From Perilla frutescens (Eukaryota > Streptophyta > Magnoliopsida > Lamiales > Lamiaceae): a stretch of 64,000 bases of DNA. The notes under the pieces are model-generated. The model had not been told where the DNA came from. It worked only from the letters and a program-made list of their open reading frames with translations, and did no database searches. Position 1 is the first letter of the stretch, and every line of letters starts with the position of its first letter. A program made the translations under genes and the position numbers. The stretch covers positions 16,004,001 through 16,068,000 of the forward strand of contig BRKX01000011.1 in the NCBI GenBank assembly GCA_026008535.1. The letters run 5' to 3'. Shown here piece after piece: positions 46,304 to 57,822 of this stretch.

Positions 46304-47204
46304 CTTCCCTTTGGATGAATTTTAAATCACTTTTGACCCCTATTATCGAAGCGGAAGAGGGCTGTGAAGAAGGAGAAGGCGAAGAAAAAGACGAATCACG
46401 TGGCATAAGTTGTTTATGTTTTTTATTTTAATTTAGACTATGAATTGTATGATCAATACAATATTTTCTTTAGATTTCTATTTTACCATGAGCGGCTAAA
46501 CACTTATTAATTCTAGGGTTTGCAAATTGTGTTGAAGCTATGCAGTTGATTTGATTCTGTTATTTTTCCCTTTCGATTATTGTGTTCAAATGTTCATGTG
46601 CCTATTTCTCATGCATGGATTAGTGGCCATAATTTGTGTATGCTAGCTAATTAATTTGAGACCTTACGGAGAAAATTAATTAGTGGATTAAGTGAATAAT
46701 TTGATGCACGTTCTGAGGAACCTGTATGAGATTTAACTGATGATTTAGGAAATTAATAATTTGTCTAGAGACGAAAGTAATAGGCATTTTATTGATCTAC
46801 TAGTACCTTGAGACCTGGTGGAGATAGGTAGTTATATTTCTGTTTCTCCACCTTTAATCGAATTAAATTGGGAATTATTAGCATTAGATTATTGTATAGC
46901 ATATACATTTAATGTGAATTCCCTAGGATTAATACCTTGTTAATTGATTGAATTCGTTGAGTTCTTTTGTTTGCATTATTTGAGTTGTCTTGGTTTTGAT
47001 TATTCTATTTAGTTGTCATTTAATTTCGTGCCTAGCTTTAGAAACCCGGAAAATTGGTCACCTGGATAATAGTAAATTGTTAGCTTAGTACTCAGTTTGG
47101 TCAAACAGTCAGTCCCTGTGGATACGATACTTGGTTCACCAGTTATATTGCAGTGTCCTGTGTTAGTTGCAGTATAGTGCATAATAAATTGTGCATCAAC
47201 TTTT

Positions 47205-47222
47205 TGGCGCCGTTGCCAGGGA
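47205..47222 (+). other. Athila primer binding site, tRNA-Asp
   Basis: TGGCGCCGTTGCCAGGGA, one base off the plant tRNA-Asp 3' complement, six bases after the LTR. Confidence 0.9.
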
Positions 47223-47282
47223 CTGAATTTGTTTTTTATTTTGATATGATTACTGACAAGGATCTATTACTGTAGGTTGTTT

Positions 47283-49148
47283 ATGATAACAAGGTCTACA
47301 CAACTACACGTAGACCATGTTCTCAATTCCCCTGATCGAGCTCATAGACAGAGGAATAAGGAACGCAGACAACAAGAAGCAGAAATGGCGGCCAACAATG
47401 AGAATAATGATGTGGAAGCATTGGCTAGGAGGCTCCGAGAGATTGAGCAGAGATTAGCTAGACAAGCTGCGCCCGAACAAGAAGCAACACCTCTAAACCA
47501 GCTGTATCGGGCTCCGACTCATAGTTACTTGGGCGACGGATGGCGTGGCGGCATCGCCGCTAACAACTTCGAACTCCGTCCCGCGTTGATCAACATGGTA
47601 GCTGCAGAGCAGTTCAGCGGAAGGGCTACTGAGAATCCAAATGCTCATCTGGATGCATTTTTGGATATCTGTGACACCATCAAGATGAATGGTGTGAGTG
47701 CCGACATCATTCGCATGAGGATGTTCATTTTCTCTCTGAGGGATCGAGCCAAGGAGTGGTTTAGGAGCCTGGACAAGGAATCCATCACCACGTGGGATCA
47801 AATGTGCCAAGCTTTCCTCGCCAAATACTTTCCTCCATCGAAAGCTCAGAAAATCATTGCTAAGATTACTTATTTTTCACAGATGGGAGATGAGTCAATT
47901 TATGAAGCATGGGAGAGGTACAGAGATTTGCGGCGATCTTGCCCACAACATGGATTCAGCACCGATCAGCAGATCACTCACTTCTACAGCGGCTTGACCA
48001 ACAACACCAAAAGATTGGTAGACGCCTCAGCTGGAGGATGTCTGGTGAATAGAACCGCAGCTGAAGCATTGCGGATTATAGAAGAGATGGCGGCCACCAG
48101 TTATCAATGGTCGATGGAGAGACGACAAACAAGACCTGCAGCTGCAATATCTGATTCTGGGATGGATGATCTGAGAGCCGAGATTGAAGAATTGAAGAAA
48201 CAAGTTCTTGAGGAGCGGCGTGCGCACATGGACGTGAATGCAGTGCAGCAGCAATGCTCTGAATCCTCTGCAGTAGAAGGCGTGAATTTTATAAATCAGA
48301 GAAACTACAACAATGAAAACTACAACAGAGGCCAGCAAGGATTCCAGAGCAACAACATGGCATATCATCCAAGCAATAGAAATCACCCAAATTTTTCCTA
48401 TGCTAACCCCAACAACGCCTTACAACCTCCGGGTTTTGCTACTCCCACTGCGTGTCCTTCTGAGCCAAAGAAGCCTTCACTTGAAGAGATGATGAGTCAG
48501 TTAATCGCTAATCAGAACAGCTTCATCGGAGCCACTAGAACGAAGATTACACAGATCGAGAGAACTGTGAGTGCTCTGTCTAAGCAGTTGAATATGCTCG
48601 AGGTTCAAGTTGGACAAATAGCCAATAATTCATCTACTCAGCACAAGCCCGGCCAGTTTCCCAGTCAATCAGTGATCAATCCCAAGGATCAATGTAATGC
48701 CATTCAACTGAGAAGTGGAAAGGAATACACTAATCACAAGCGTTTGATACAAGATGAGGATGATGACGATGTGGTCGAAGTCGTGAATGATGAGGCAGTT
48801 CCAGCTTCAGAGGTTCCATCTGCTCCTGTACCAAAAGTGGCACTTACCACCACGACACCCATGACAATACCCATTAGTTCCACTGTCCCGTTTCCAACTA
48901 GGCTAGCTAAGGCCAAGACTGAGCAGAAGATGGAGAAATTTATGGAGATCTTCAAAAAGGTAAACATCAACATTTCTCTGTTAGATACTTTACGAGATAT
49001 GTCTGGTTATGCTAAATTCCTGAAAGATGCCGTTTCTAAGAAGAGAAAGTTGGGCAAATTTGAGACTGTGAATCTATCTGAAGAATGTAGTGCAGTCTTG
49101 CAACAGAAGTTGCCTCTGAAGCAGAAGGACCCGGGTAGCATCATCTGA
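47283..49148 (+). CDS. Athila gag polyprotein
   Basis: An intact ORF of about 620 codons from ATG 47283 (MITRSTQLH). Residues ~100-270 form the Athila/retrotransposon gag capsid: LRPALINMVAAEQFSG, NPNAHLDAFLDICDTIKMNG, MRMFIFSLRDRAKEWFRSL, AFLAKYFPPSKAQ. A coiled coil follows (LRAEIEELKKQVLEERRAHM), then an Asn/Gln-rich region, a second heptad segment (TQIERTVSALSKQLNMLE), the conserved NAIQLRSGKEY block and the KMEKFMEIFKKVNINISLLD block. There is no zinc knuckle, as usual for Athila. It ends abruptly at the deletion that removed the protease active site. Confidence 0.9.
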   Translation: MITRSTQLHVDHVLNSPDRAHRQRNKERRQQEAEMAANNENNDVEALARRLREIEQRLARQAAPEQEATPLNQLYRAPTHSYLGDGWRGGIAANNFELRPALINMVAAEQFSGRATENPNAHLDAFLDICDTIKMNGVSADIIRMRMFIFSLRDRAKEWFRSLDKESITTWDQMCQAFLAKYFPPSKAQKIIAKITYFSQMGDESIYEAWERYRDLRRSCPQHGFSTDQQITHFYSGLTNNTKRLVDASAGGCLVNRTAAEALRIIEEMAATSYQWSMERRQTRPAAAISDSGMDDLRAEIEELKKQVLEERRAHMDVNAVQQQCSESSAVEGVNFINQRNYNNENYNRGQQGFQSNNMAYHPSNRNHPNFSYANPNNALQPPGFATPTACPSEPKKPSLEEMMSQLIANQNSFIGATRTKITQIERTVSALSKQLNMLEVQVGQIANNSSTQHKPGQFPSQSVINPKDQCNAIQLRSGKEYTNHKRLIQDEDDDDVVEVVNDEAVPASEVPSAPVPKVALTTTTPMTIPISSTVPFPTRLAKAKTEQKMEKFMEIFKKVNINISLLDTLRDMSGYAKFLKDAVSKKRKLGKFETVNLSEECSAVLQQKLPLKQKDPGSII

Positions 49149-49688
49149 TGCCTTTGTCGATTTTCAAGAGATTAGAAATTGGTGATATCAAGCCGACTTC
49201 TATTGCACTGCAAATGGCGGATAGATCAGTCACCTATCCGAGAGGAGTTGTCAAGGATGTGTTGGTGAAGGTAGAGGAGTTTATTTTTCCCTACGGATTT
49301 TGTGGTTCTCGACATGCCGGAAGACAAGAATATTCCATTGATTCTTGGAAGATCGTTCCTAGCCACAGGCCATGCGTTGATTGATGTGCAAGACGGCCAG
49401 CTGACATTCCGGATGAATGATGAGAAGATTACGTTCTCTTTGTATGATGCTATGAAAAGGCCACACGAGAGTGAAGTTGATGATTGCAAATTGATAGAGT
49501 TAGTGGAGGATGAGTTTGCCTGCACCGATGTGCCAGTCGCATTGGAAGACCCTCTGCAGCACTTTATCCAGCACTCTATTTATTCTTTTGACTCATATGA
49601 CTCTTTTGATGTTGCATGTGATGAAATTTTGGAATATCTTGCTGTTTTAGATTCTATGCAGGAACTCCCGCAGGAACTAGTCTAATAC
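49149..49688 (+). pseudogene. Athila protease remnant, active site deleted
   Basis: The sequence resumes at MPLSIFKRLEIGDIKP, which in relatives follows immediately after the catalytic DLGAS motif; that motif and the ~50 residues before it are missing. After a frame change near 49300 the C-terminal part (PEDKNIPLILGRSFLATG, ALIDVQDG) is present. A TAA at 49683 ends this piece, and RT follows in the same frame. Confidence 0.75.
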
Positions 49689-51643
49689 TTGGATATTCGG
49701 GATCCGCCGCCAGAAGGTATTGCAGAGACGGAGACTCCTACAGCCAAGTCAGCACCTACACCACCGGTCTTAGAGATGAAGCCACTTCTAGATCATCTGA
49801 GGTATGCTTTTCTTGGGAAAAATGATACTTATCCTGTGACCGTATCTGCTTTTTTATCTGATTCAGAGTTGGATAAGTTGTTGAGAGTGCTGAGAAAATA
49901 TAAGTCTGCGATAGGTTGGCAAATTTCTGACATAAAGGGGATTAGCCCGTCTATCTGCATGCATCGTATTTTACTTGAGCAGGATTACAAGCTAAAAGTG
50001 CAAGCACAACGGAGGTTGAATCCAGTGATGCAAGAGGTAGTGCGAAAAGAAGTTTTGAAACTTCTAGATGTTGGGATGATCTATGCTATATCCAACAGTG
50101 AGTGGGTGAGCCCGACTCAATGTGTTGCAAATAAAGGAGGCATGACAGTTGTGAAGGATGAGAGAAACGAGTTGATTGCTACGCGGCTAGTGACCGGATG
50201 GCGAGTCTGCATTGACTACCGTGCTCTAAATGCGGCTACACGTAAGGATCACTTTCCTCTTCCTTTCATTGACCAAATGTTGGATAGACTTGCAGGGTAC
50301 GAGTATTATTGCTTCTTGGATGGCTATTCGGGTTACAATGAAACTATGATTGCCCCGGAGGACCAACACAAGTCGGCATTTACTTGCCCCTATGGTGTTT
50401 TTGCATATCTACATGTGCCGTTTGGTCTCTGCAATGCTCCAGCCACATTTCAGAGGTGCATGATGGCCATCTTCCACGGTTTCATCGAGAAAATTATGGA
50501 GGTATTTATGGACGACTTCTCTGTCTTTGGTTCCTCTTTGATAATTGTTTGGAGAATTTGTCTCAAGTTTTGCAGTGATGTGAGGAGAAAAATTTAGTTT
50601 TGAATTGGGAGAAGTGCCATTTTATGGTACGCGAAAGTGTGGTGCTTGGCCACAAAGTCTCTGCTGCCGGCCTGGCAGTCGATCGAGCCAAAGTTGTAGC
50701 TATCGAGAAGCTACCTCATCCTACCTCTGTCAAGGTGGTTCGTAGCTTTCTTGGCCATGCTGGATTTTACCGGAGATTCATCAAGGATTTTTCCAAAATC
50801 TCCAAGCCTTTGTGTCCCTTGTTGGAGAAAGATGTGAAGTTTGAGTTTGATGACGAGTGCATGGAAGCATTTGAGAAACTGAAGTTGGCTCTGGTAAGTG
50901 CTCCAATTTTAATACAACCTATTTGGACTGAACCCTTTGTTTTGATGTATGATGCCAGTGACCTTGCCGTTGGAGCTGTGTTGGGACAAAAGCGCGATAA
51001 ATTCTTTCGAGTCATTCACTATTCCAGCAAGACACTCGACTGTGCCCAACAGAATTACACCACCACGGAAAAGGAGTTGCTTGCAGTGGTTTTTGCTTTT
51101 GACAAATTCCGGGCTTATTTGATTGGGGTGCAAACCATTGTCTACACCGACCATGCAGCCATCCGGTATCTGTTTGCCAAGAAAGATGCCAAGTCGAGAT
51201 TGATTCGATGGATCCTGTTGCTGCAGGAGTTTGACATGGAGAACAATGATCGAAAGAGCTGTGAGAATGCTGTGGCAGACCATCTGTCCTGTTTGGAGAA
51301 ACCAGTGGAAGGAGAAGATCCTAAGTTTCTCATAAATGAGAGTTTTTCGGATGAACAAGTGCTCGAAGTGAACGCCGTTGACAAAACTCCGTGGCATGCA
51401 GACATTGTGAATTACATAGTAATTCGTGTCATACCCAAGGATCTCAGCTCCTACCAGCGCAAGAAATTCCTCCATGATGTTCAATTTTACTATTGGGAGG
51501 AGCCCATTCTGTACAAGCGATGCGCTGATGCAGTGATTCGAAGATGTGTTCGAGAGGACGAAATTCATACTATCATAGAGCAGTGCCACAGTTCGGCCAG
51601 TGGAGGCCATTTCACAGCCAATAGAACCGCCATGAAAATCTAA
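49689..51643 (+). pseudogene. Athila reverse transcriptase and RNase H
   Basis: RT motifs: EVLKLLDVGMIYAISNSEWV, WRVCIDYRALNAATRKDHFP, QMLDRLAGYEYYCFLDGYSG, VFAYLHVPFGLCNAPATFQR, and the catalytic EVFMDDFSVFG (F-M-D-D, normal for Athila). A one-base frame change near 50550 moves to the next frame, which carries KCHFMVRESVVLGHKVS, FLGHAGFYRRFIKDFSKI, then RNase H with YDASD, YTTTEKELLAVVFAFDKFR and VYTDHAAIRYL, and the integrase zinc-domain start (CHSSASGGHF). Confidence 0.9.
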
Positions 51644-52671
51644 CAAAGCGGGTTCTATTGGCCGCATATTTACCGAGATTTCCATGCGTTTATCTCCTAG
51701 TGCGATCGATGCTAACAGGTTGGCAATATTACCAAGAGGGATGAGTGCCTCAGAAGGCGATAATAGTTGTGGAGTTATTTGATCTGTGGGGGATAGATTT
51801 TATGGGACCATTCCCTAAATCTCGAGGATTCCTCTACATTTTGCTTGTTGTGGAGTATGTGTCTCGATGCGTGGAAGCCGTTCCTACTACCACTAATGAC
51901 TCCAAAGTGGTGTTGAAGTTTTTGCGCAAAAACATTCTGACTCGGTTCGGAGCCCCGAGAGCTTTGCTTAGTGATGGGGGGTCGCACTTCAACAACAAAT
52001 GGCTCGGAAGCTTACTAGCTAAATATGGTGTGAAGCATAAAGTTACGTTGCCCTATCATCCTCAAGCAAACGGACAAGCCGAGCTTGCCAATTAAGAAAT
52101 CAAATAAATTCTCAAAAAGACTGTGGTGCATCGTAAGGATTGGGCGGATCACCTTGATGATGCTCTGTGGGATTATCGTACTATATATAAACCTCCAATC
52201 GGTATGTCTCCTTTCCATCTTGTTTTTGGTAAATCCTGTCATTTACCCGTGGAAATCAAGCATAAGGCATATTGGACTGTGAGGACGATCAATTTTGAGT
52301 TCCAAGAAGCTGGAGTTGAGAGGGATCATCCATTGTTAGAGTTGGAGGAATGGAGAAACAAAGCTTTTGAGAATTCATGCATCTATAAGGAGAGGGCCAG
52401 CAAATTCCACGATCGTGTCATCAAGCAAAAGGAGTTCGCCCCGGGAGATGAAGTTCTTGTTTATGATTTGATATAGAGATTATTTTCGGCCAAGCTCAAG
52501 TCAAGGTGGACGGGTCCATCCGTGGTGTACAAAACCAATTGGAATGGCACATGTGATCTATTGCGATCCGATGGAAGCACGTTTGCAGTCAATGGACACC
52601 GCCTCAAACACTATTTTCGGCACCAAGCTGAAGAGCGGAATTTATGGGTCACACTTCTCAATGATCCATGA
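51644..52671 (+). pseudogene. Athila integrase
   Basis: The zinc region (GFYWPHIYRDFHAF ... CDRC) has several stops and frame changes between 51644 and 51745. The core has WGIDFMGPFP, LLSDGGSHFNN and ANGQAELAN, the three catalytic acidic residues in context, then DWADHLDDALWDYRT, SPFHLVFGKSCHLPVE and the C-terminal KLKSRWTGPSVV block. Stops at 52093 and 52474 interrupt one otherwise continuous frame that ends TGA at 52669-52671. Confidence 0.85.
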
Positions 52672-53736
52672 GCATACATGAGGTATCGTCTAGCTAAAGA
52701 CATTAAATGAAGCACATAGTGGGAGGTAACCCACCGTTTTTGGTTTCTTTTAAGTTTTATTTTGTTTTGTTCTGCGTTTTGTTTTAGTTTTTTTCGTGTG
52801 TTGGGGTGTACCCCGTTTTTTGTTGTTTTTATTTTTCTGAACCCAAAAAAAGGAGAATTTCGGCACGGACCGTGCCGTCCAACAGCACGGCCCGTGCTGA
52901 TGAACAAAGCGTGGCCTGATAGTCTCGGTATCGATGGCACGGACCGTGCCGTCCAACAGCACGGCCAGTGCTATTTGACGCGCCCAACCCTCAATCTTTT
53001 AATACAAGGTCCGTTTCTCTCTTCCTTTCACATTCACACACGCACACCCCCTCACATTGGCAAGAAACACTCGAGCACTACGTCTCCAATCACCCTAGGG
53101 CTCGATTTCTTCCTCTCCTCACCTCTCCCTCTTCTCCTCTTTTCCTTGGTTCCTCTTTCACCATTCCAATTGAGAAAATTTCAAGGAAAAGCTTGAATTC
53201 TTCCCCAATTGTGCCCTAATTCAGATTTTGGCCAATTTCTCTCAAAAAGTACGAAATTTCTCGAACTCTTTCTCTTTCAAGTTGCTTGGTGTTGTTTGGA
53301 GATGATGGGTAAGCTTGGGGTTGCTCAATTTTGTAATTTAATTCTCTTTTTTCTTTGGAGCATTTTATCGAACATGTGGCATGCGTGGCTTTTTGATTGA
53401 AAATTGAAGTTTTCTCTTGTCCTAATGATTTTCATGCTTTCATGTTTCTTCATTTGGCTTGGTGTTGTTGTTGAGAGAAGCTAATGGGGGGGTACATGTT
53501 TGATTTTGGGGTGGAATTTAATTATTTTTGGCAAATAGCGAAATGTTTGGGAGGTGAATTTTGATTTAGGCTAGCACTTTGAATTCATGTTGTTGGCATT
53601 GCCTTGGCCACTTTAATCTTTGCATGAGTTAGTGTGTGGAGCATTTTTTAGACCTATGGGTTAAGACCATGCATTGTTTTGCCTATCGTGGGCTTATTCT
53701 TGATCATTTTTAGGTACCAGGTACCAATTCTTACTC
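52672..53736 (+). promoter_or_regulatory. Internal spacer with promoter-like features before ORF3
   Basis: Four copies or variants of the LTR palindrome (52862, 52884, 52936, 52958) are followed by TTTAATACAAGG (~52997), a pyrimidine-rich leader (53010-53170), and a plausible intron: donor GTAAGCTTGG at 53309, acceptor TTTTTAG at 53713 or CAG at 53720. ORF3 starts at 53737. This looks like a separate transcription start plus spliced leader. It has no coding content of its own that I recognise. Confidence 0.5.
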
Positions 53737-55064
53737 ATGGCACCAAGGATTGCTAGAGGTCGACGTGGAGGACGGGGAGCGGCCCCTGAGAATCCCAATG
53801 ACCCACTCCATTTTGGAGTCGTTCTGAATGACTTTGAACATCGTGAACGTTGGGATCGGCATGTTCAATTGGAGTGTCTTCCATCTCGCTATCCGGACAC
53901 TTCCATGCTACACATTCTTGGTTTGAATGATGATTTCTGGACCCTTTGTCAGTCGGAAGGGGTTGGTTTTGTTTTGGCAGGACAATGGCCCTCATATTGA
54001 AGAATGATGTTCGAGTTCTTGAGTACTATCTCGTTGTACAAGCGAAGAGGTGCCGGATACCTATCCAGTATTTCTTTTCAGCTGGACAATAGTCCTTCAC
54101 TATTTCCTTGGAAGATTTGAATAACATTTTCAACAATGAGTGCGTGAATCCTTCCGAGCCACCGTGGGACGATGACGCCTTCTGGAAAGCTATCACGAGG
54201 GTGAATGATGCTGACCCAGGCTCCAATTTCCGGCCTCGCATGGCCAGGGCCTTCATGATCCGCAATCTCGTCTTCCGCTTCCTGCAAAGAGCGTGTGCAA
54301 ATGCACTTTTTTCTCGGTACGACAGTGGCACTACGCAAAGCCGGGAAATCTTCTACTTGTGGTGTGCTCTGAGGTGTCAAAATTTTAATTTGGGGGCCCA
54401 CATAGCTTCACACCTGAGCTACGCAGCCACTAAGAAAAGTGGCATTTTCATTTGTAGCGGCATCATCACGCCTATTGTGGAATATTGCGGCATTGACTTC
54501 ACTGATTGGGAGGTGCTGCCTGGGAATATGGTAATGTCTGTCGAGAACTTGATTAATATGGATATCATACGCGTGGATCGGGCTAGCAGGTGTTTCTTCA
54601 TATAGAAGTCGACAGACCATTTTCCCTTGCCGAATTGTCATCTTACTAGAGTGTCCGACTGGCTTCATTCCGCAAATTGGAGTATGTCTTCACCGGCCCA
54701 TCAAGCCGCTATGGCCGCCACTCAGCCGGTCTTGCCCTTTCGAGCACGTGTGGCCGAGTTGGCGGAGGATGAAGAGGCCGGCCGACGCGGAGGAGGAGGT
54801 CGCGCAGTCTGCTGAGGATGATGACAGTGCTAGTACTGGGGTGCCGACTCACAGGTGGATACTGATACCCCTTCTAGTTCACGAGTCGGGGGACGCCGTC
54901 GATCTCGCCCCCACTCTCAGGAGGAGCGCCTGGAGGATGTGGAAGGCCGTCTCTCGTTGGTCCAATCTGAGATGCAAGGACTGCGGGGTGAGTTCACGCA
55001 CATGAACACGCGTGTGGGAGTTATCGATTCGAATGTCGCTATAATGCTACAAATGATACAGTAG
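53737..55064 (+). pseudogene. Athila third ORF (env-position, ATHILA ORF-1-like)
   Basis: Starts MAPRIARGRRGGRGAAP. Frame changes near 53985 and 54780 and stops at 54090 and 54603 break it. Recognisable blocks: CLPSRYPDTSMLHILGLNDD, RIPIQYFFSAGQ, ARAFMIRNLVFRFLQRACAN, REIFYLWCALRCQNFNLGAH and GIITPIVEYCGIDF, the arrangement of the ORF that Athila elements carry after pol. The C-terminal part (SQEERLEDVEGRLSLVQSEM) is a coiled coil. I see no signal peptide or clear membrane helix, so an envelope role is not supported by sequence. Confidence 0.7.
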
Positions 55065-56469
55065 TGGGGGTTGCAGTTTTCCCCTAACCTGCCTCCACCG
55101 TGATTTCTGTTGAGGTTAGCGATTCAAGGTCTTCCCGTCTGTTTCTTCAAACTTATGCTCTTTTGAGTATAAGTTTTGGGGGGTGGATGGACGTTATGCC
55201 TTGAATCCATGTTCTAAGATTTTCTTTTAATCAGTTTTTGCATTTAGTTAGCCCATTTGCATTAGTTTAGGGGTTTAGGTTGTAGGCACACTTATTGCTT
55301 TCTAGTATGATGTCGGGTGTGTGTTGAATTGGATTGCTCTCATGCTATGTATTGTGATGAATGATGGTTGCCAATGATGAATGTTGGGTTGTTGAGATTG
55401 ATTGTCTTTATTGAGTTTACTGTGAGCATGATAGGTGCAGTGCGACGAATTGCTTGGTTGTCTTGACCTGTGGCTGTCCTGTGAGAATTTGAGCCTTATT
55501 TTCATTTTCTTGTGTGTGAATGCTGGGTTATTGTTGAATGTCTAGAACTTGCCTCTTGTCTGCTCAAGTTTAACAAAATGGTGTGGGATTTTGAGATGAT
55601 TTAAGGCCATTTTTGTTAACCCTTTTCTTATCATGTGCATTCTTGGCCAAAACTTTCACATGTCCATTGTAAGCCCCGTTGAACTTTGGAGCCATTTCGT
55701 TGTTAGCCAATATAATTTAAACCTGTCGTCAAGATGTTTCTTTTCACTCGGACTTGTTGGGTGGGTAGAACTATGATAGGTGGGATGAATTGTTTTGGTG
55801 GATTTTGGGGAGAATAATTTGATGGAGTGTGGCTTGTGAAAAGGATTAAGGAGTTGAAATAGTCATATGGCACTTAGAAGAAGAAAAAAATAACGAGAGA
55901 ACAAAAAGAAAATATAGCTAAGTGGTCATACTCATAATTCGATGATGCTTTTGATGCATGGTGTTGGAAAAGGAGAAAGAGAACTAGACAAAGTCTAGTT
56001 TTACTCGATTGGTATTGGGGGTGAGTGTTAAGTGAGGAAGTAGTGAGAGTAATTTAACTCAATAAGTCCGATTTAGTCACTTGATCTATATTTTCCCTAT
56101 CTTGTCCAAAAGCCTACATTACAACCAGTTATGAAGTCCTTTTTTTATCTTAATTCCGCATTCCATTGCATGTAAAGACGAGATAAGATAATAGGGCAAG
56201 CTTATGGTTAATTCTTCAATTGATCCAGTTTTGAGTGCTTATAATTTGCTATCCTAAACACTTGAGAGTGAGTGATACACGAATCCGGTGAGGTTGTTGG
56301 TTCAAGGCTAAAGACAAGATAGTAGTTGTGTTGTACAAGAATATTTTGCTCATTGTACTCTTAATTTTGATGATTGATTTTTGTGGTGTCTGACGCAATG
56401 AATTATCAAACATCCTCTCTGTGCTTAAGTTTAATTCTTTCTTTTGTTTGTTCGAGGACGACCAATGAG
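55065..56469 (+). other. Athila 3' untranslated region
   Basis: No coding frame. It contains a G-rich run (AGTTTTGGGGGGTGG, ~55168) resembling the true polypurine tract, possibly a secondary plus-strand primer, and GA-rich stretches at 55880-55920. Confidence 0.5.
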
Positions 56470-56484
56470 TAAGTTTGGGGGAGT
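56470..56484 (+). other. Athila polypurine tract
   Basis: TAAGTTTGGGGGAGT directly precedes the right LTR start TGATAAAC. Confidence 0.8.
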
Positions 56485-57822
56485 TGATAAACTCAGGATT
56501 TGCATGCATTTCGGATGTACTTTTGACGTATTTTTGAAGTCAAATGCATGCGTTTGTGATTGTTTTGAATAGTTTTATATTGTGTTGGTAAAATCACGGT
56601 TTATCGAGTTTTGATAGGAAAATCGGCTATTTTGAACGTGCTTTGAAGTGTACATAATTACCGGGTGGAAGGAGTACTTGAGTTGAGACCGGGAAGGTGA
56701 AAACGAGCTGAAGAATCATAATTTTAGAGAATGTCCAACGGCACAGACCGTGCCACGAAGTGAACAAAGCTGGAACTCTCGGTACCAACGGCACGGACCG
56801 TGCCCCAAACCATAACCCGACGCGAGACTTTTGTCCAACGACACGGACCGTGCCGTCGCACGGCACGGAGTGTTCTGAAATTTGGTTGTTTTTCTTGTTG
56901 GGATCTGTTTTTCCCCAACTATATAAGGCTTCCCTTTGGACGAATTTTAAATCACTTTTGACTCCTATTATCGAAGCGGAAGAGGGCTATGAAGAAGGAG
57001 AACGCGAAGAAAAATACGAATCACCCGACATAAGTTGTTTATGTTTTTTTTTTAATTTAGACTATGAATTGTATGATCAATACAATATTTTCTTTAGATT
57101 TCTATTTTACTATGAGCGGCTAAACGCTTATTAATTCTAGGGTTTGCAAATTGTGTTGAAGCTATGCAGTTGATTTGATTCTGTTATTTTTCTCTTTCGA
57201 TTATTATGTTCAAATGTTCATGTGCCTATTTCTCATGCATGGATTAGTTGCCATAATTTGTGTATGCTAGCTAATTAATTTGTGACCTGGTGAAGAAAAT
57301 TAATTAGTGGATTAAGTGAATAATTTGATGCACGTTCTGAGGAACCTGTATGATATTTAACTGATGATTTAGGGAATTAATAATTTGTCTAGAGACGAAA
57401 GTAATAGGCATTTTATTGATCTACTACTACCTTGAGACCTGGCGGAGATAAGTAGTTATATTTTTGTTTCTCCACCTTTAATCGAATTAAATTGGGAATT
57501 ATTAGGATTAGATTATTGTATAGCGGACACATTTAATGTGCATTCCCTAGGATTAATACCTTGTTAATTGATTGAATTCGTTAAGTTATTTTGTTTGCAT
57601 TATTTGAGTTGGCTTGGTTTCGATTATTCGATTTAGTTATCATTTAATTTCGTGCCTAGCTTTAGAAACCCGGAAAATTGGTCACTTGGATAATAGTAAA
57701 TTGTTAGCTTAGTACTAAGTTTGTTCAAACAGTAAGTCCCTGTGGATACGATACTTGGTTCACAAGTTATATTGCAGTGTTCTGTGTTAGTTGCAGTATA
57801 GTGCATAATAAATTGTGCATTA
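56485..57822 (+). repeat. Athila 3' LTR
   Basis: A near-identical copy of 45871-47198, starting TGATAAAC and ending GTGCATTA, one C-to-T change from the expected ATCA. The palindromes are at 56741, 56790 and 56840 and the TATA box at 56920. Confidence 0.9.

Larger units (their letters stand above)
45871..47198 (+). repeat. Athila 5' LTR
   Basis: Begins TGATAAACTCAGGATTTGCA and ends GTGCATCA, giving TGAT/ATCA termini. Contains three copies of the palindrome GGCACGGACCGTGCC and a TATA box (46295). Confidence 0.9.
45871..57822 (+). mobile_element. Athila-type Gypsy retrotransposon, nearly complete
   Basis: Structure: LTR, tRNA-Asp primer site, gag, (deleted protease core), RT-RNase H, integrase, spacer with promoter-like features, third ORF, long 3' UTR, polypurine tract, LTR. 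The LTRs are 1328 and 1338 bp; in the first 101 aligned bases I count three differences, all G-to-A in the right LTR. It sits in the transposase exon of the MULE. Confidence 0.9.

Noticed and set aside
46069..46431. 120-codon ORF in the Athila left LTR, with a close copy at 56760-57134
   Set aside because: It lies across the U3 palindromes, TATA box and leader, is not conserved at its start between the two LTRs, and has no domain. It is a chance frame in duplicated LTR sequence.
51142..51685. Long minus-strand ORFs (up to 258 codons) across the Athila RNase H region
   Set aside because: They are antisense shadows of a clear RT-RNase H frame on the plus strand.
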